Part shown: in pieces, positions 16,877 to 23,484 of the stretch
Layout: each line of letters opens with the position of its first letter
Numbering within the stretch: position 1 is the first letter of the stretch
Assembly (NCBI GenBank): GCA_958427895.1
Contig: CAUADW010000010.1
Location: 1-39,058, forward strand
Length of the DNA: 39,058 nt
Source of the DNA: an uncultured Collinsella sp.
GTDB taxonomy: Bacteria; Actinomycetota; Coriobacteriia; Coriobacteriales; Coriobacteriaceae
Direction: 5' to 3'
Translations under genes and position numbers: made by a program
The notes under the pieces: model-generated
What the model was told of the DNA's origin: nothing
Seen by the model: the letters and a program-made list of their open reading frames with translations, nothing else
Database searches by the model: none

Positions 16877-17266
16877 ATGGCCCTACGTGAATCCGGAGAA
16901 GACTATCTCGAATCTATTTATGTGCTCTCGGAGCGCCAAGGCACGGTGCGCTCAATCGACGTCGCCGAATACCTGGGCGTGACCAAGGCGAGCGTCTCTA
17001 AAGCCATGGCGACGCTGGAGAGCAGCGGCTATGTCGAAATGGGCAAGCGCGACGTTCATCTGACGGAGCGTGGTCTGGAGGTCGCTCGCCAAATGTGGGA
17101 GCGCCACTGCTTTTTCGTGCGGTTGCTCGAGGAAGCCGGTGTTTCAGCGGATGTTGCGTCACAAGAGGGCTGCCACATGGAGCACTGCCTGAGTGAGGAG
17201 AGCTTCGAGAAGCTAAGGTCGATGCTGGGACGGGAAGATGTAGCGGATCCAACAACAGAAGCCTAA
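16877..17266 (+). CDS. DtxR/MntR family metal-dependent transcriptional regulator
   Basis: 129 residues: winged helix (about 5-65, recognition helix KASVSKAMATL) plus dimerisation/metal domain, without the SH3-like third domain of DtxR. Metal ligands align with both subtypes: Asp9 and Glu12 (EDYLE) match MntR Asp8/Glu11, His77 and Glu97, Glu102-His103 match MntR, but E-x-C-x-x-E-H with Cys99 has DtxR/IdeR spacing. It should therefore bind DNA when loaded with Mn(II) or Fe(II) and repress uptake or activate efflux genes. Candidates in the window include the ArsP_2-type exporter at 23485; this link is inferred. GAAAGG lies 7 nt before the ATG. Confidence 0.88.
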   Translation: MALRESGEDYLESIYVLSERQGTVRSIDVAEYLGVTKASVSKAMATLESSGYVEMGKRDVHLTERGLEVARQMWERHCFFVRLLEEAGVSADVASQEGCHMEHCLSEESFEKLRSMLGREDVADPTTEA

Positions 17267-17314
17267 CTGACCCACAGTAGCGCGGAGTTCACGCAAAGCG
17301 CGAACCAGCGAAAG

Positions 17315-17410
17315 GGGAATAGGGGATTCGAACAACAACGAGTCCGACACAGTCCAAAGTGGAGCATTCGGTGCGCGACGCCATCACAGCTGAGCTATCT
17401 CTTCGTTCCC
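17315..17410 (-). pseudogene. tRNA-like remnant
   Basis: On the minus strand, 96 nt contain the two most conserved tRNA blocks: ATAGCTCAGCTG (D-arm, box A) and GTTCGAATCC (T-loop, box B). The ends GGGAACG and TATTCCC can form an acceptor stem with five Watson-Crick pairs, one wobble and one mismatch. However the T stem has only two of five pairs, the D stem is broken, the length is about 20 nt too long for a class I tRNA, and no CCA is encoded. A CTTTGGA stretch could be an anticodon loop (TTG), but its stem does not pair. Best read as a decayed tRNA or old integration target. Confidence 0.45.
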
Positions 17411-17423
17411 AAAGAGGCGCGCC

Positions 17424-17444
17424 TCCCGCGCCAAAGGCGCGGGA
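17424..17444. repeat. GC-rich hairpin beside the tRNA-like remnant
   Basis: TCCCGCGCC (17424-17432), AAA loop, GGCGCGGGA (17436-17444): nine perfect pairs. It lies 14 nt upstream of the tRNA-like sequence on the minus strand. Without a T run it is not a typical terminator. Confidence 0.55.
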
Positions 17445-17541
17445 CAGCGACCGGGACCAGTAACCCCACCAACTAAGTCCAACTCAGACAAGGAACCCCG
17501 CCAGCAAGCGATGCCCAAGAACCGCCAACAACGTCACCGCA

Positions 17542-17668
17542 GGCCGGGGCCGGGCTTGGTTTTGAAAACATTCCGCAGCGCGAGGCCCGCCTTTCCGTTG
17601 CTCCGCAGGAGCAGGAAAGACGGGCCTCATGCGCGAGGACGTTTTCAAAACCAAGCCCGGCCCCGGCC
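17542..17668. repeat. Giant nested hairpin between convergent genes
   Basis: 28 perfect pairs (17542-17569 with 17641-17668) form the outer stem. Inside, a second imperfect stem pairs about 17580-17597 with 17614-17634 (GAGGCCCGCCTTTCC against GGAAAGACGGGCCTC), closed by TGCTCC/GGAGCA. Nearly the whole 127 nt is base-paired. It ends 17 nt before the metal ATPase stop codon and follows the DtxR-type gene. It may be a bidirectional terminator or a MITE-like insertion. Confidence 0.75.
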
Positions 17669-17684
17669 GGACAGCTCACGAACG

Positions 17685-19634
17685 CTACAGGTTCTTGACC
17701 CCCATCGCGCGCATGGCGTTCAGGATGGCGATGATCGCCACGCCCACGTCGCCAAAGACGGCAAGCCACATATTGGCGATGCCGAGCGCCGCAAGCACCA
17801 GAATCAGCAACTTAATGCCCAGCGCAAAGATGATGTTCTGCCAGACGATCGCCATGGTCTTGCGCGCCACACGGATCGCGCGGGAAATGTTGGACGGCTT
17901 GTCATCCATCAGCACGACATCCGCCGCCTCGATCGCGGCGTCGGAGCCCATGGCGCCCATGGCAATGCCCACATCGGCGCGCGTAAGCACGGGCGCGTCG
18001 TTGATGCCGTCGCCGACAAAGGCGAGCTTGCCCTTGCCGCTTTCGGCCGCGAGCAGCGCTTCAACACGCTCGACCTTGTCGCCCGGCAGCAGCTGCGCGT
18101 GGAACTCGTCGAGGCCGAGCTGCTTAGCCACCGCAGCAGCCACTTCCTTGCGGTCGCCTGTGAGCATGACGGTGCGGTTGATGCCAGCGGAGTGCAGGTC
18201 ACGGATCGTCTGTTCGGCATCGGCCTTTACGGTGTCGGCAATCACGATGTGGCCGGCGTAAACGCCGTCAACGAGCACATGCAGAATCGTTCCGACGACC
18301 TCGCAATCGGGCGCTTCGACTCCGGCCGCGGCGAGCATCTTTGCGTTGCCGACGACGACGTGCTTGCCGTCGATGATTGCCGTCACGCCGTGGCCCGCGT
18401 CGTTGGCGGAGTCGCTCACTCGCTTGGGGTCGACCTCGCCCTGGTAGGCGACGCGCACGGACTGCGCGATGGGGTGATCCGAGAACGACTCCGCAAGGGC
18501 TGCGACCTCGAGCAACGACTGCTCGGTATAGCCAGCCTCGGGGTGCACCGCGACCACCGAGAACGTGCCGTTGGTGAGGGTGCCCGTCTTGTCAAAGACG
18601 ACGGTGTCCACGTCGGCGAGCGTCTCGAGGTAGTTAGAACCCTTGATGAGAACGCCCAGCTTGGAGGCGCCGCCGATGCCGCCAAAGAAGCTCAGCGGCA
18701 CGCTGATCACGAGCGCGCACGGGCAGCTGACGACCAGGAAAGTCAGGCCGCGCAGAATCCAGTCGGACCAGGCACCGGTGACCAGGCCGCCGCCAAGGGC
18801 GAGCACCGCGGCCGCGCCGGTGACGGCGGGGGTGTAGACGCGGGCGAAGCGTGTGATGAAGTTCTCGGTGCGTGCCTTCTTTTCGCTGGCATTCTCCACG
18901 AGCTCCAGGACGCGCGCGACGGTGGACTCGCCAAAGGGCTTGGTGGTGCGCACGTGGATGAGGCCCGTCATGTTGATGCAGCCGCTGATAATATCGTCGC
19001 CGGACTTGGCGGGGCGGGGGACTGACTCGCCCGTGAGCGCGGCGGTGTCGAGCTGGGTTTCGCCCTCGACGATGACGCCGTCGATGGGCACGCGCTCGCC
19101 GGGCTTGACCACGATCACGGTGCCGACGGCGATGTCATCGGGAAAGACCTGTTCGAGTGTGCCGTCGGCTTGCTCGACGTTAGCGTAGTCGGGCGCGATG
19201 TCCATCATGGCGCTGATCGACTTGCGGCTCTTGCCCACGGCGTATGCCTGGAACAACTCGCCGACTTGGTAGAACAGCATGACGGCGGCGCCTTCGGCCA
19301 TGTGCGGGTCGGTATCGGGGAAGAGCACCATGGCAAACGCACCGATGGTCGCGACTGCCATAAGGAAACTCTCGTCGAAGGCCTTGCCACGGCGGATGTT
19401 ATTGAATGCCTTTTGCAGTACGTCGTAGCCGGCAATCAAAAACGGCACGAGGAACAGCACAAAGCTGGCGTAGATGTCGCCCGGGGTGCCGAATGCGGCG
19501 GCGAGGATGCCAAGCTCATCGAGGGCGTACACCACGGCAAAAATGCCCAGCGCTACCAGGATGCGGTTGCGCTTATGCTCGAGTGACTCTTTTTTCTTGC
19601 GCTTCTTTTTCTTCTTGGGGTCGGCGGTGGCCAT
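17685..19634 (-). CDS. Zn/Cd/Pb-exporting P1B-type ATPase lacking an N-terminal HMA domain
   Basis: 649 residues. Lysine-rich start (about residues 7-15) then membrane helices. Visible: TGES (201-204, actuator), SCPC (303-306, metal site in the membrane), DKTGT (348-352, phosphorylated Asp348), SDHP (385-388), GDGIND (541-546), and a last helix with FGDVGVAIIAILNAMR, whose Asp is typical of the P1B-2 (ZntA/CadA) group. It exports divalent zinc, cadmium or lead from the cytosol. The usual N-terminal metal-binding domain is instead encoded separately just upstream. ATG 19634 has GGAGGA upstream; an ArsR-type operator lies 26 nt before the start, and a small hairpin separates it from the HMA gene. 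A gene symbol is withheld. Confidence 0.92.
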   Translation of the reverse strand: MATADPKKKKKRKKKESLEHKRNRILVALGIFAVVYALDELGILAAAFGTPGDIYASFVLFLVPFLIAGYDVLQKAFNNIRRGKAFDESFLMAVATIGAFAMVLFPDTDPHMAEGAAVMLFYQVGELFQAYAVGKSRKSISAMMDIAPDYANVEQADGTLEQVFPDDIAVGTVIVVKPGERVPIDGVIVEGETQLDTAALTGESVPRPAKSGDDIISGCINMTGLIHVRTTKPFGESTVARVLELVENASEKKARTENFITRFARVYTPAVTGAAAVLALGGGLVTGAWSDWILRGLTFLVVSCPCALVISVPLSFFGGIGGASKLGVLIKGSNYLETLADVDTVVFDKTGTLTNGTFSVVAVHPEAGYTEQSLLEVAALAESFSDHPIAQSVRVAYQGEVDPKRVSDSANDAGHGVTAIIDGKHVVVGNAKMLAAAGVEAPDCEVVGTILHVLVDGVYAGHIVIADTVKADAEQTIRDLHSAGINRTVMLTGDRKEVAAAVAKQLGLDEFHAQLLPGDKVERVEALLAAESGKGKLAFVGDGINDAPVLTRADVGIAMGAMGSDAAIEAADVVLMDDKPSNISRAIRVARKTMAIVWQNIIFALGIKLLILVLAALGIANMWLAVFGDVGVAIIAILNAMRAMGVKNL

Positions 19635-19657
19635 GACTCGTATCCTCCCATTTGAAT

Positions 19658-19683
19658 GTATGAACACTCGCTCATATAATTTT
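19658..19683. promoter_or_regulatory. Third SmtB/CzrA-type operator, upstream of the ATPase
   Basis: TATGAACACTCGCTCATA (19661-19678 region) matches the two operators at 20396-20452 except in the centre: half-sites TATGAAC and GCTCATA. On the minus strand TTGCCG with an 18-nt spacer to TTATAT gives a possible promoter whose -10 overlaps this site. It would let the repressor control the ATPase directly in addition to the operon promoter. Confidence 0.65.
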
Positions 19684-19689
19684 GCGGGC

Positions 19690-19714
19690 AAAGGCCGCGG
19701 CAAGCGCGGCCTTG
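19690..19714 (-). terminator. Hairpin between the HMA gene and the ATPase gene
   Basis: AAGGCCGCG and CGCGGCCTT form a 9-bp stem with a 5-nt loop; in the minus direction only TTT follows. A weak or partial terminator that could reduce read-through from the HMA gene, consistent with a separate operator for the ATPase. Confidence 0.45.
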
Positions 19715-19734
19715 CAGGTTGGCGTAAGCCTGGG

Positions 19735-19953
19735 CTAGAGAATAATCTCGCAGTCCGGCTCGGCGTCGGCGGTAAACTCTACAACGCGGTTGAGCACTTC
19801 GTCGAACTCGGCGTCATCGGCCTCGAGCGTCAATTTCTGGGTCATAAAGTTGACGGACACGGATTTGACGCCCTCGAGTTTGGCCAGCTCGTCCTGAAGC
19901 TCGCGCGCACAGTTGGCGCAGTCGATCTCGTCGAGCTTAAACTGCTTTTTCAT
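19735..19953 (-). CDS. Small HMA-domain metal-binding protein (metallochaperone)
   Basis: 72 residues, one complete heavy-metal-associated domain. The metal loop is DEIDCANCA: two cysteines (CxxC) preceded by acidic residues, as in the N-terminal domain of ZntA-type pumps that bind Zn, Cd or Pb. Secondary structure follows the ferredoxin-like beta-alpha-beta-beta-alpha-beta order (KSVSVNFMTQKLTLEAD is the central hairpin). Lies between the repressor and the ATPase and probably hands metal to the pump, which has no such domain of its own. AAGGAACCC before the ATG serves as ribosome binding site. Confidence 0.85.
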   Translation of the reverse strand: MKKQFKLDEIDCANCARELQDELAKLEGVKSVSVNFMTQKLTLEADDAEFDEVLNRVVEFTADAEPDCEIIL

Positions 19954-20016
19954 GGTGGGTTCCTTTCCCTGTGTTTGCGACCTGGGTGCTGGCCGCGTTG
20001 GTACCGTGGCTGGTTG

Positions 20017-20382
20017 CTATTCGCAGATATGGCTCATGCCCTGGTTGAGCATGGTGTAGACATGATCGTCGGCAAGCGAGTAGAGGATGTTGCGGCCGTC
20101 GCGGCGGAACTTGACCAGGTGCGACTGCTTAAGTGTGCGCAGCTGGTGCGATACTGCCGACTGCGAGGTTGCGGTCGCCTCGGCGATGTCGGCCACGCAG
20201 AGCTCGCGTCCCATGAGGGCATAGAGAATCTTGATGCGTGTGGTGTCGCTGAAGACCTTGAACAGGTCGGCCAAGTCGTACAGCAACTCCTCGTCGGGAA
20301 GGTCCTCGGGCGAGCAGGTGGTGGGGATCACGGGCTCGGTGGCCTCGATGTCAGTCTTTGTTTCATCAGCGTGGTCGCTCAT
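20017..20382 (-). CDS. ArsR/SmtB family zinc-type repressor
   Basis: 121 residues, winged helix-turn-helix with recognition part SQSAVSHQLRTLK. The alpha-5 metal site of SmtB/CzrA is complete at the C-terminus: Asp105, His107, His118 and Glu121 (D-x-H, eleven residues, H-x-x-E). The alpha-3 region ELCVAD has a single cysteine, so a CadC-type alpha-3N cysteine site is unlikely. It should leave its operator when Zn(II) or Co(II) binds, switching on the HMA protein and the ATPase. AAAGGA precedes the ATG. First gene of the three-gene minus-strand operon. Confidence 0.93.
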   Translation of the reverse strand: MSDHADETKTDIEATEPVIPTTCSPEDLPDEELLYDLADLFKVFSDTTRIKILYALMGRELCVADIAEATATSQSAVSHQLRTLKQSHLVKFRRDGRNILYSLADDHVYTMLNQGMSHICE

Positions 20383-20395
20383 TGCAATATCCTTT

Positions 20396-20456
20396 CATAT
20401 GAACATGCGCTCATATAACTTACTTTCGATTATATGAGCGCATGTTCATATGTCAA
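20396..20456 (-). promoter_or_regulatory. Autoregulated promoter with paired SmtB-type operators
   Basis: Two operators are inverted copies of 23 nt (20396-20418 and 20430-20452), 11 nt apart, each an internal palindrome TATGAnC-n4-GnTCATA. On the minus strand a consensus promoter overlaps them: TTGACA (20451-20456), 16-nt spacer, TATAAT (20429-20434). The distal operator fills the spacer; the proximal one sits between the start of transcription and the AAAGGA of the repressor gene. Binding would block polymerase directly, a textbook arrangement for metal derepression. Confidence 0.9.
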
Positions 20457-20801
20457 TAACGTTCAGGTAATTCGTCGTACAAAATGATGAGGAAAAGCGG
20501 ACGAGATCCCGGACTAAGCGGTTTTGATTAGCGATGCCGGGGTGGGTGCCCCTGCGCCGTGCAAAAATTGGAGTATTCTGCAACTATAGGGGGTCTGTTA
20601 ATCTATTTCAGGCCAAATAATGTAGTTCAAGAGTCATCTTAGAGCGTTAAACCGATGAGTTCTTCCTCAAATGTTGCCAAACGTTGCCGTTCTATAGCGA
20701 TTCTGCTTCTTACTTGAATCAACTTGTGGGTGTTGGAAGTCCGACCCTGCTGAATACTCGCAATTTTGCACGTCGCTAGGGTACCCACCTTGTTAGTCGG
20801 C
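20457..20801. other. AT-richer gap with conserved-looking motif at 20559-20589
   Basis: No credible gene. The left copy of a ~30-nt motif (GTGCAAAAATTGGAGTATTC..., ending CTATAG) is at 20559-20589, pointing right; an inverted relative is at 22130-22159. A minus-strand open frame around 20639-20926 has no ribosome binding site and overlaps the nuclease-like gene, so it was not called. Confidence 0.5.
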
Positions 20802-21992
20802 CTAGTTTCCGGCCCCGAAGACCCTGCCCTCGGGCGTGAAGCTGCTTGTCTGGTTGAGTGATGGGCTGTCGGATTCGACAGTCTGCATGTCATCGATTGC
20901 CGGAACTTCATTAATTGTCGGGTCATCCAGCGTGATGCCTTCGAGTGTTGCTTTTTCGAGGTCGATTCGTTGACGCTCTTCGGAATCCTGGCGAAGCTGC
21001 TTCTGAATTCGCTTTTTCTCTTCTATAAACCTTCTGAGCACAAACTGTCTCAGGTCCTCTTGCATGATTTGAAAGTCTTTTGGCAGACGCGAGGGGCGTA
21101 TGCCCTCTTTCCGTTGGATCGCTTCCATGACCCTAACGAAAGCGCTGGCATGCATAAAGGAATAACGGCTGACGGTGATGATTCCGTATCCCATGGACGC
21201 AAGCGCATTCTTGCGCTCCTCGTCGATAGCGCGGTCCTCTTCGGCGTCGTGATAAAACCCGTTGTATTCAATATCTGTTCGAGATTTCTTCAGATATGCA
21301 TCCATAAAGAACTTTTTGCGTCTCGTGAGATTTTTTGCGGCAGCGGTGACCTGTACCTCGTAATCGGTCTCAATTCCCTTAATACTAAGTCCACCTTCGC
21401 TTTTGGGCAGCGTAAGCATCATGACAAAGGCCGTTTCCATGGGAGAGCGGCATCCATCGCGTACACATTGAATAGCCTTTCGGGCAAGGGCCAAACCATC
21501 GCATCTGGTAATGGAATTAAAGAACTGTTTTAACCTCTCGGTCGAGGTAAGTGGGAAACGCTCGGTATAAGAGGTAGAAGAACCGGTTCCAAGGGAATAG
21601 GCGCCGCACAGTTCAAAGTAGTACTCCACTAGTTCGCGAAAAGGGAGATAGGTGGCGGCCTGAAGTGCGCAAAGCTCAACGCCAACAATGTAGATGTCAT
21701 CTTCTAGCTCTATAAAACGCGAGCATGAGAATCGCTTTGACGAAACGTGGCATCGGCAGTCCATCGCGTAGCGCGCGTTCCTGCGATCAAACACCATTAC
21801 CTCGGGGGAATGGTTTGCGTCGCGGGCAACATCATGTTTGGCAAGCCATTCTGTGGCCGCGTCGAGGAGCGTTCCGGTGGGGCACGATCCGTAAATTGCG
21901 ACAGGGCTGCAGGACTCGATGTCTTTCGCAGAAACCGAATGCGCGGCCTGGTAGACCGCTTTTGCCGTGGTATGTGACAATACGATACTCAT
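20802..21992 (-). CDS. Uncharacterised protein with a C-terminal Vsr/PD-(D/E)xK-like nuclease fold (AbiEi/DUF559-like), member 1
   Basis: 396 residues, no recognised name. N-terminal part opens ISHTTAxxxY-like (residues 3-15) as in AbiEi-type antitoxin relatives; a middle block FRELVEYYFELCGAYSL (118-134) is shared with the protein at 30117. C-terminal part has the order seen in DUF559/Vsr-like endonucleases: SPMET (183-187), Asp231, DIEYNGFYH (240-248), then R260 and ALASMGY (263-269). Residues 310-345 form a charged helix, and the last ~40 are loose and acidic. Base composition is clearly AT-richer than both neighbours. No Shine-Dalgarno is visible; TATATA 8-13 nt before the ATG allows a leaderless message. 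Function (antitoxin, nuclease, defence) is inferred only. Confidence 0.75.
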   Translation of the reverse strand: MSIVLSHTTAKAVYQAAHSVSAKDIESCSPVAIYGSCPTGTLLDAATEWLAKHDVARDANHSPEVMVFDRRNARYAMDCRCHVSSKRFSCSRFIELEDDIYIVGVELCALQAATYLPFRELVEYYFELCGAYSLGTGSSTSYTERFPLTSTERLKQFFNSITRCDGLALARKAIQCVRDGCRSPMETAFVMMLTLPKSEGGLSIKGIETDYEVQVTAAAKNLTRRKKFFMDAYLKKSRTDIEYNGFYHDAEEDRAIDEERKNALASMGYGIITVSRYSFMHASAFVRVMEAIQRKEGIRPSRLPKDFQIMQEDLRQFVLRRFIEEKKRIQKQLRQDSEERQRIDLEKATLEGITLDDPTINEVPAIDDMQTVESDSPSLNQTSSFTPEGRVFGAGN

Positions 21993-22344
21993 GGTATATA
22001 TCGTGTCAGCTAATGCTGCGTTGATGGCGCTGAGTGGAAAAGTCGTTTTAGAGGTCTAACCAAATGCTGTCCAAAAGCTTGACGCAATTATGGGTTGGTA
22101 CGCCCTAAATAAATGTTTTCGCAGCTCGGCTATAGCATAGAAATACTCAATTGCTGCACATTTGGTATCGATGCATCGCCATCCGAACACAAATCACGTG
22201 TCGGGAAAGTGCCGAAGTAGTTAAAAAATAGGGTTCAGAATTTGTGAAGAGCGGGCCTGCTTGTGGAACGTAGGGCGGCCCCGCCGCGAGGTTTCCCGCT
22301 GCGAGGCCGCTCGTGATCTACGCCGTGGTTTGTCGCAGACGTTT
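21993..22344. other. AT-rich gap with the inverted copy of the 20559 motif
   Basis: No gene. 22130-22159 on the minus strand reads GTGCAGCAATTGAGTATTTC and ends CTATAG, about 75 percent like 20559-20589. Closer to the exonuclease gene, 22270-22315 holds GC-rich imperfect repeats (GCGGCC/GGCCGC) that may help end that transcript, but no T run follows. Confidence 0.5.
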
Positions 22345-23313
22345 CTACTTGGCAAACAGGTTCTTGAGGTTGAACTCGGCCTGGACGGTACGGAGCATGA
22401 GGTCGGTGTCGTCGAGGCCCAGGTGCTGCTCGTTGGCGTCGGCGGCGAGGGTGCCGCGTCGGCGCGCCCAGTTCTCGAGCGCAGCGGGCGCGGACTCGCG
22501 GGGGAGCGAGCGCACGTCGGCGTCCAGGCTACGGCAGATCTGGCGCGAGTCGATGACGATGATCTTGCCTGTGCGGCGTGCCTCGGCGTAACCGTCCAGA
22601 TGAATTTTGAACCAGCTGTCCTCGAAGGCGGCATTGTGTGCCATATAGGGGTACTTCTTCATGAGCTTGAGCAGCTGCTTCTGCAGCTCCTTGTTCTCGC
22701 GGAACGGCTTTTTGCCGTCGATGTCGTCCCAGGTGATGTGATGGATGTTCGATAGCGGCACATCCTCGCCGCGGTAGATGTCGGGCAGGCCGCAGTAGTG
22801 TGCCTCGGCGTCATGTGGCACGGCGTCGCTGGTGAGATCCATGATCTCCCAACCCACGTTGATGATGTAGCCGCGCTCGGGCGCGCGACCGGTGGTCTCG
22901 ATGTCGATGCCCAGCACCGTGCCTTGGATGGGCTTGCGGGCATAGGCCACGCCGAGTGCGTCGCGGTCACCGCGGATCTCGCGCATAACGGACGCGGCGG
23001 TGCGCTTTTGCATCTTGCCGATGGCGGCGCAGGTGTCGGCGTCGGACAGGCCGCGCGAGAGCGTCGCGGGCGTCACGTTACGTAGACGCGCCTCGCCAAT
23101 CTGGTCGCACAGGTCGCGGTTGCGGTCGGCCAGGTCGCGCACGGTAGCAAAGTCGAAGCCGGGGTCGCCCTCGGCGGTAAAGTACTCGGTCTCGAGCACC
23201 TTGAGGGCCTCCTCGCCCTTCTGGCGCTCGGACTCCATGGCGCCGTGATCGCCGTAGATAAACATGGGGATAAACGGCTGGCGTTCGTATTCGAGTGCTT
23301 GCGATACGTTCAT
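22345..23313 (-). CDS. DEDDh-type 3'-5' exonuclease domain protein
   Basis: 322 residues. N-terminal ~140 residues are a helical region of unknown role beginning MNVSQALEYERQPF. The exonuclease domain begins GTVLGIDIETTG (Exo I, Asp and Glu), continues with MAHNAAFEDSWF (Exo II, Asp) and ends EQHLGLDDTDLM (Exo III, His and Asp with five residues between, the DEDDh order). This is the fold of DnaQ epsilon and oligoribonuclease; substrates may be ssDNA or RNA. The N-terminal extension is not typical of DnaQ or Orn. AAGGAG precedes the ATG at 23313. Monocistronic on this strand. Confidence 0.85.
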   Translation of the reverse strand: MNVSQALEYERQPFIPMFIYGDHGAMESERQKGEEALKVLETEYFTAEGDPGFDFATVRDLADRNRDLCDQIGEARLRNVTPATLSRGLSDADTCAAIGKMQKRTAASVMREIRGDRDALGVAYARKPIQGTVLGIDIETTGRAPERGYIINVGWEIMDLTSDAVPHDAEAHYCGLPDIYRGEDVPLSNIHHITWDDIDGKKPFRENKELQKQLLKLMKKYPYMAHNAAFEDSWFKIHLDGYAEARRTGKIIVIDSRQICRSLDADVRSLPRESAPAALENWARRRGTLAADANEQHLGLDDTDLMLRTVQAEFNLKNLFAK

Positions 23314-23394
23314 ATGCTGCTCCTTGGACGGGCCGCGTTACGCGGCTCGGGGTTACTGAGTTGTGGCGAGATGATAGTTTACCATGGGCAACTA

Positions 23395-23422
23395 TTGGCA
23401 CCGCGCCCGGGACAACTACAAT
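23395..23422 (+). promoter_or_regulatory. Candidate promoter of the metal exporter
   Basis: TTGGCA (23395-23400), 16-nt spacer, TACAAT (23417-23422). Just downstream is CTAG-n7-CTAG (23427-23441), a small inverted repeat that could be an operator. Start codon is 63 nt after the -10. Confidence 0.55.
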
Positions 23423-23484
23423 ACCCTAGTTGACCGCTAGGACTTTTACAATGCTGCCGAAAGACACGAAAGGTTCCATCCGTC

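Noticed and set aside
17511..19025. 504-codon plus-strand frame over the metal ATPase
   Set aside because: The minus strand holds all P-type ATPase motifs; the plus frame crosses the giant hairpin and has no domain.
20639..20926. 95-codon minus frame overlapping the end of nuclease-like member 1
   Set aside because: No ribosome binding site, no recognisable domain and out of frame with a better supported gene.
23340..23484. Manganese (yybP-ykoY) riboswitch before the ArsP_2-type exporter
   Set aside because: The leader is short and lacks the conserved loops; only a promoter and a small CTAG inverted repeat are seen.
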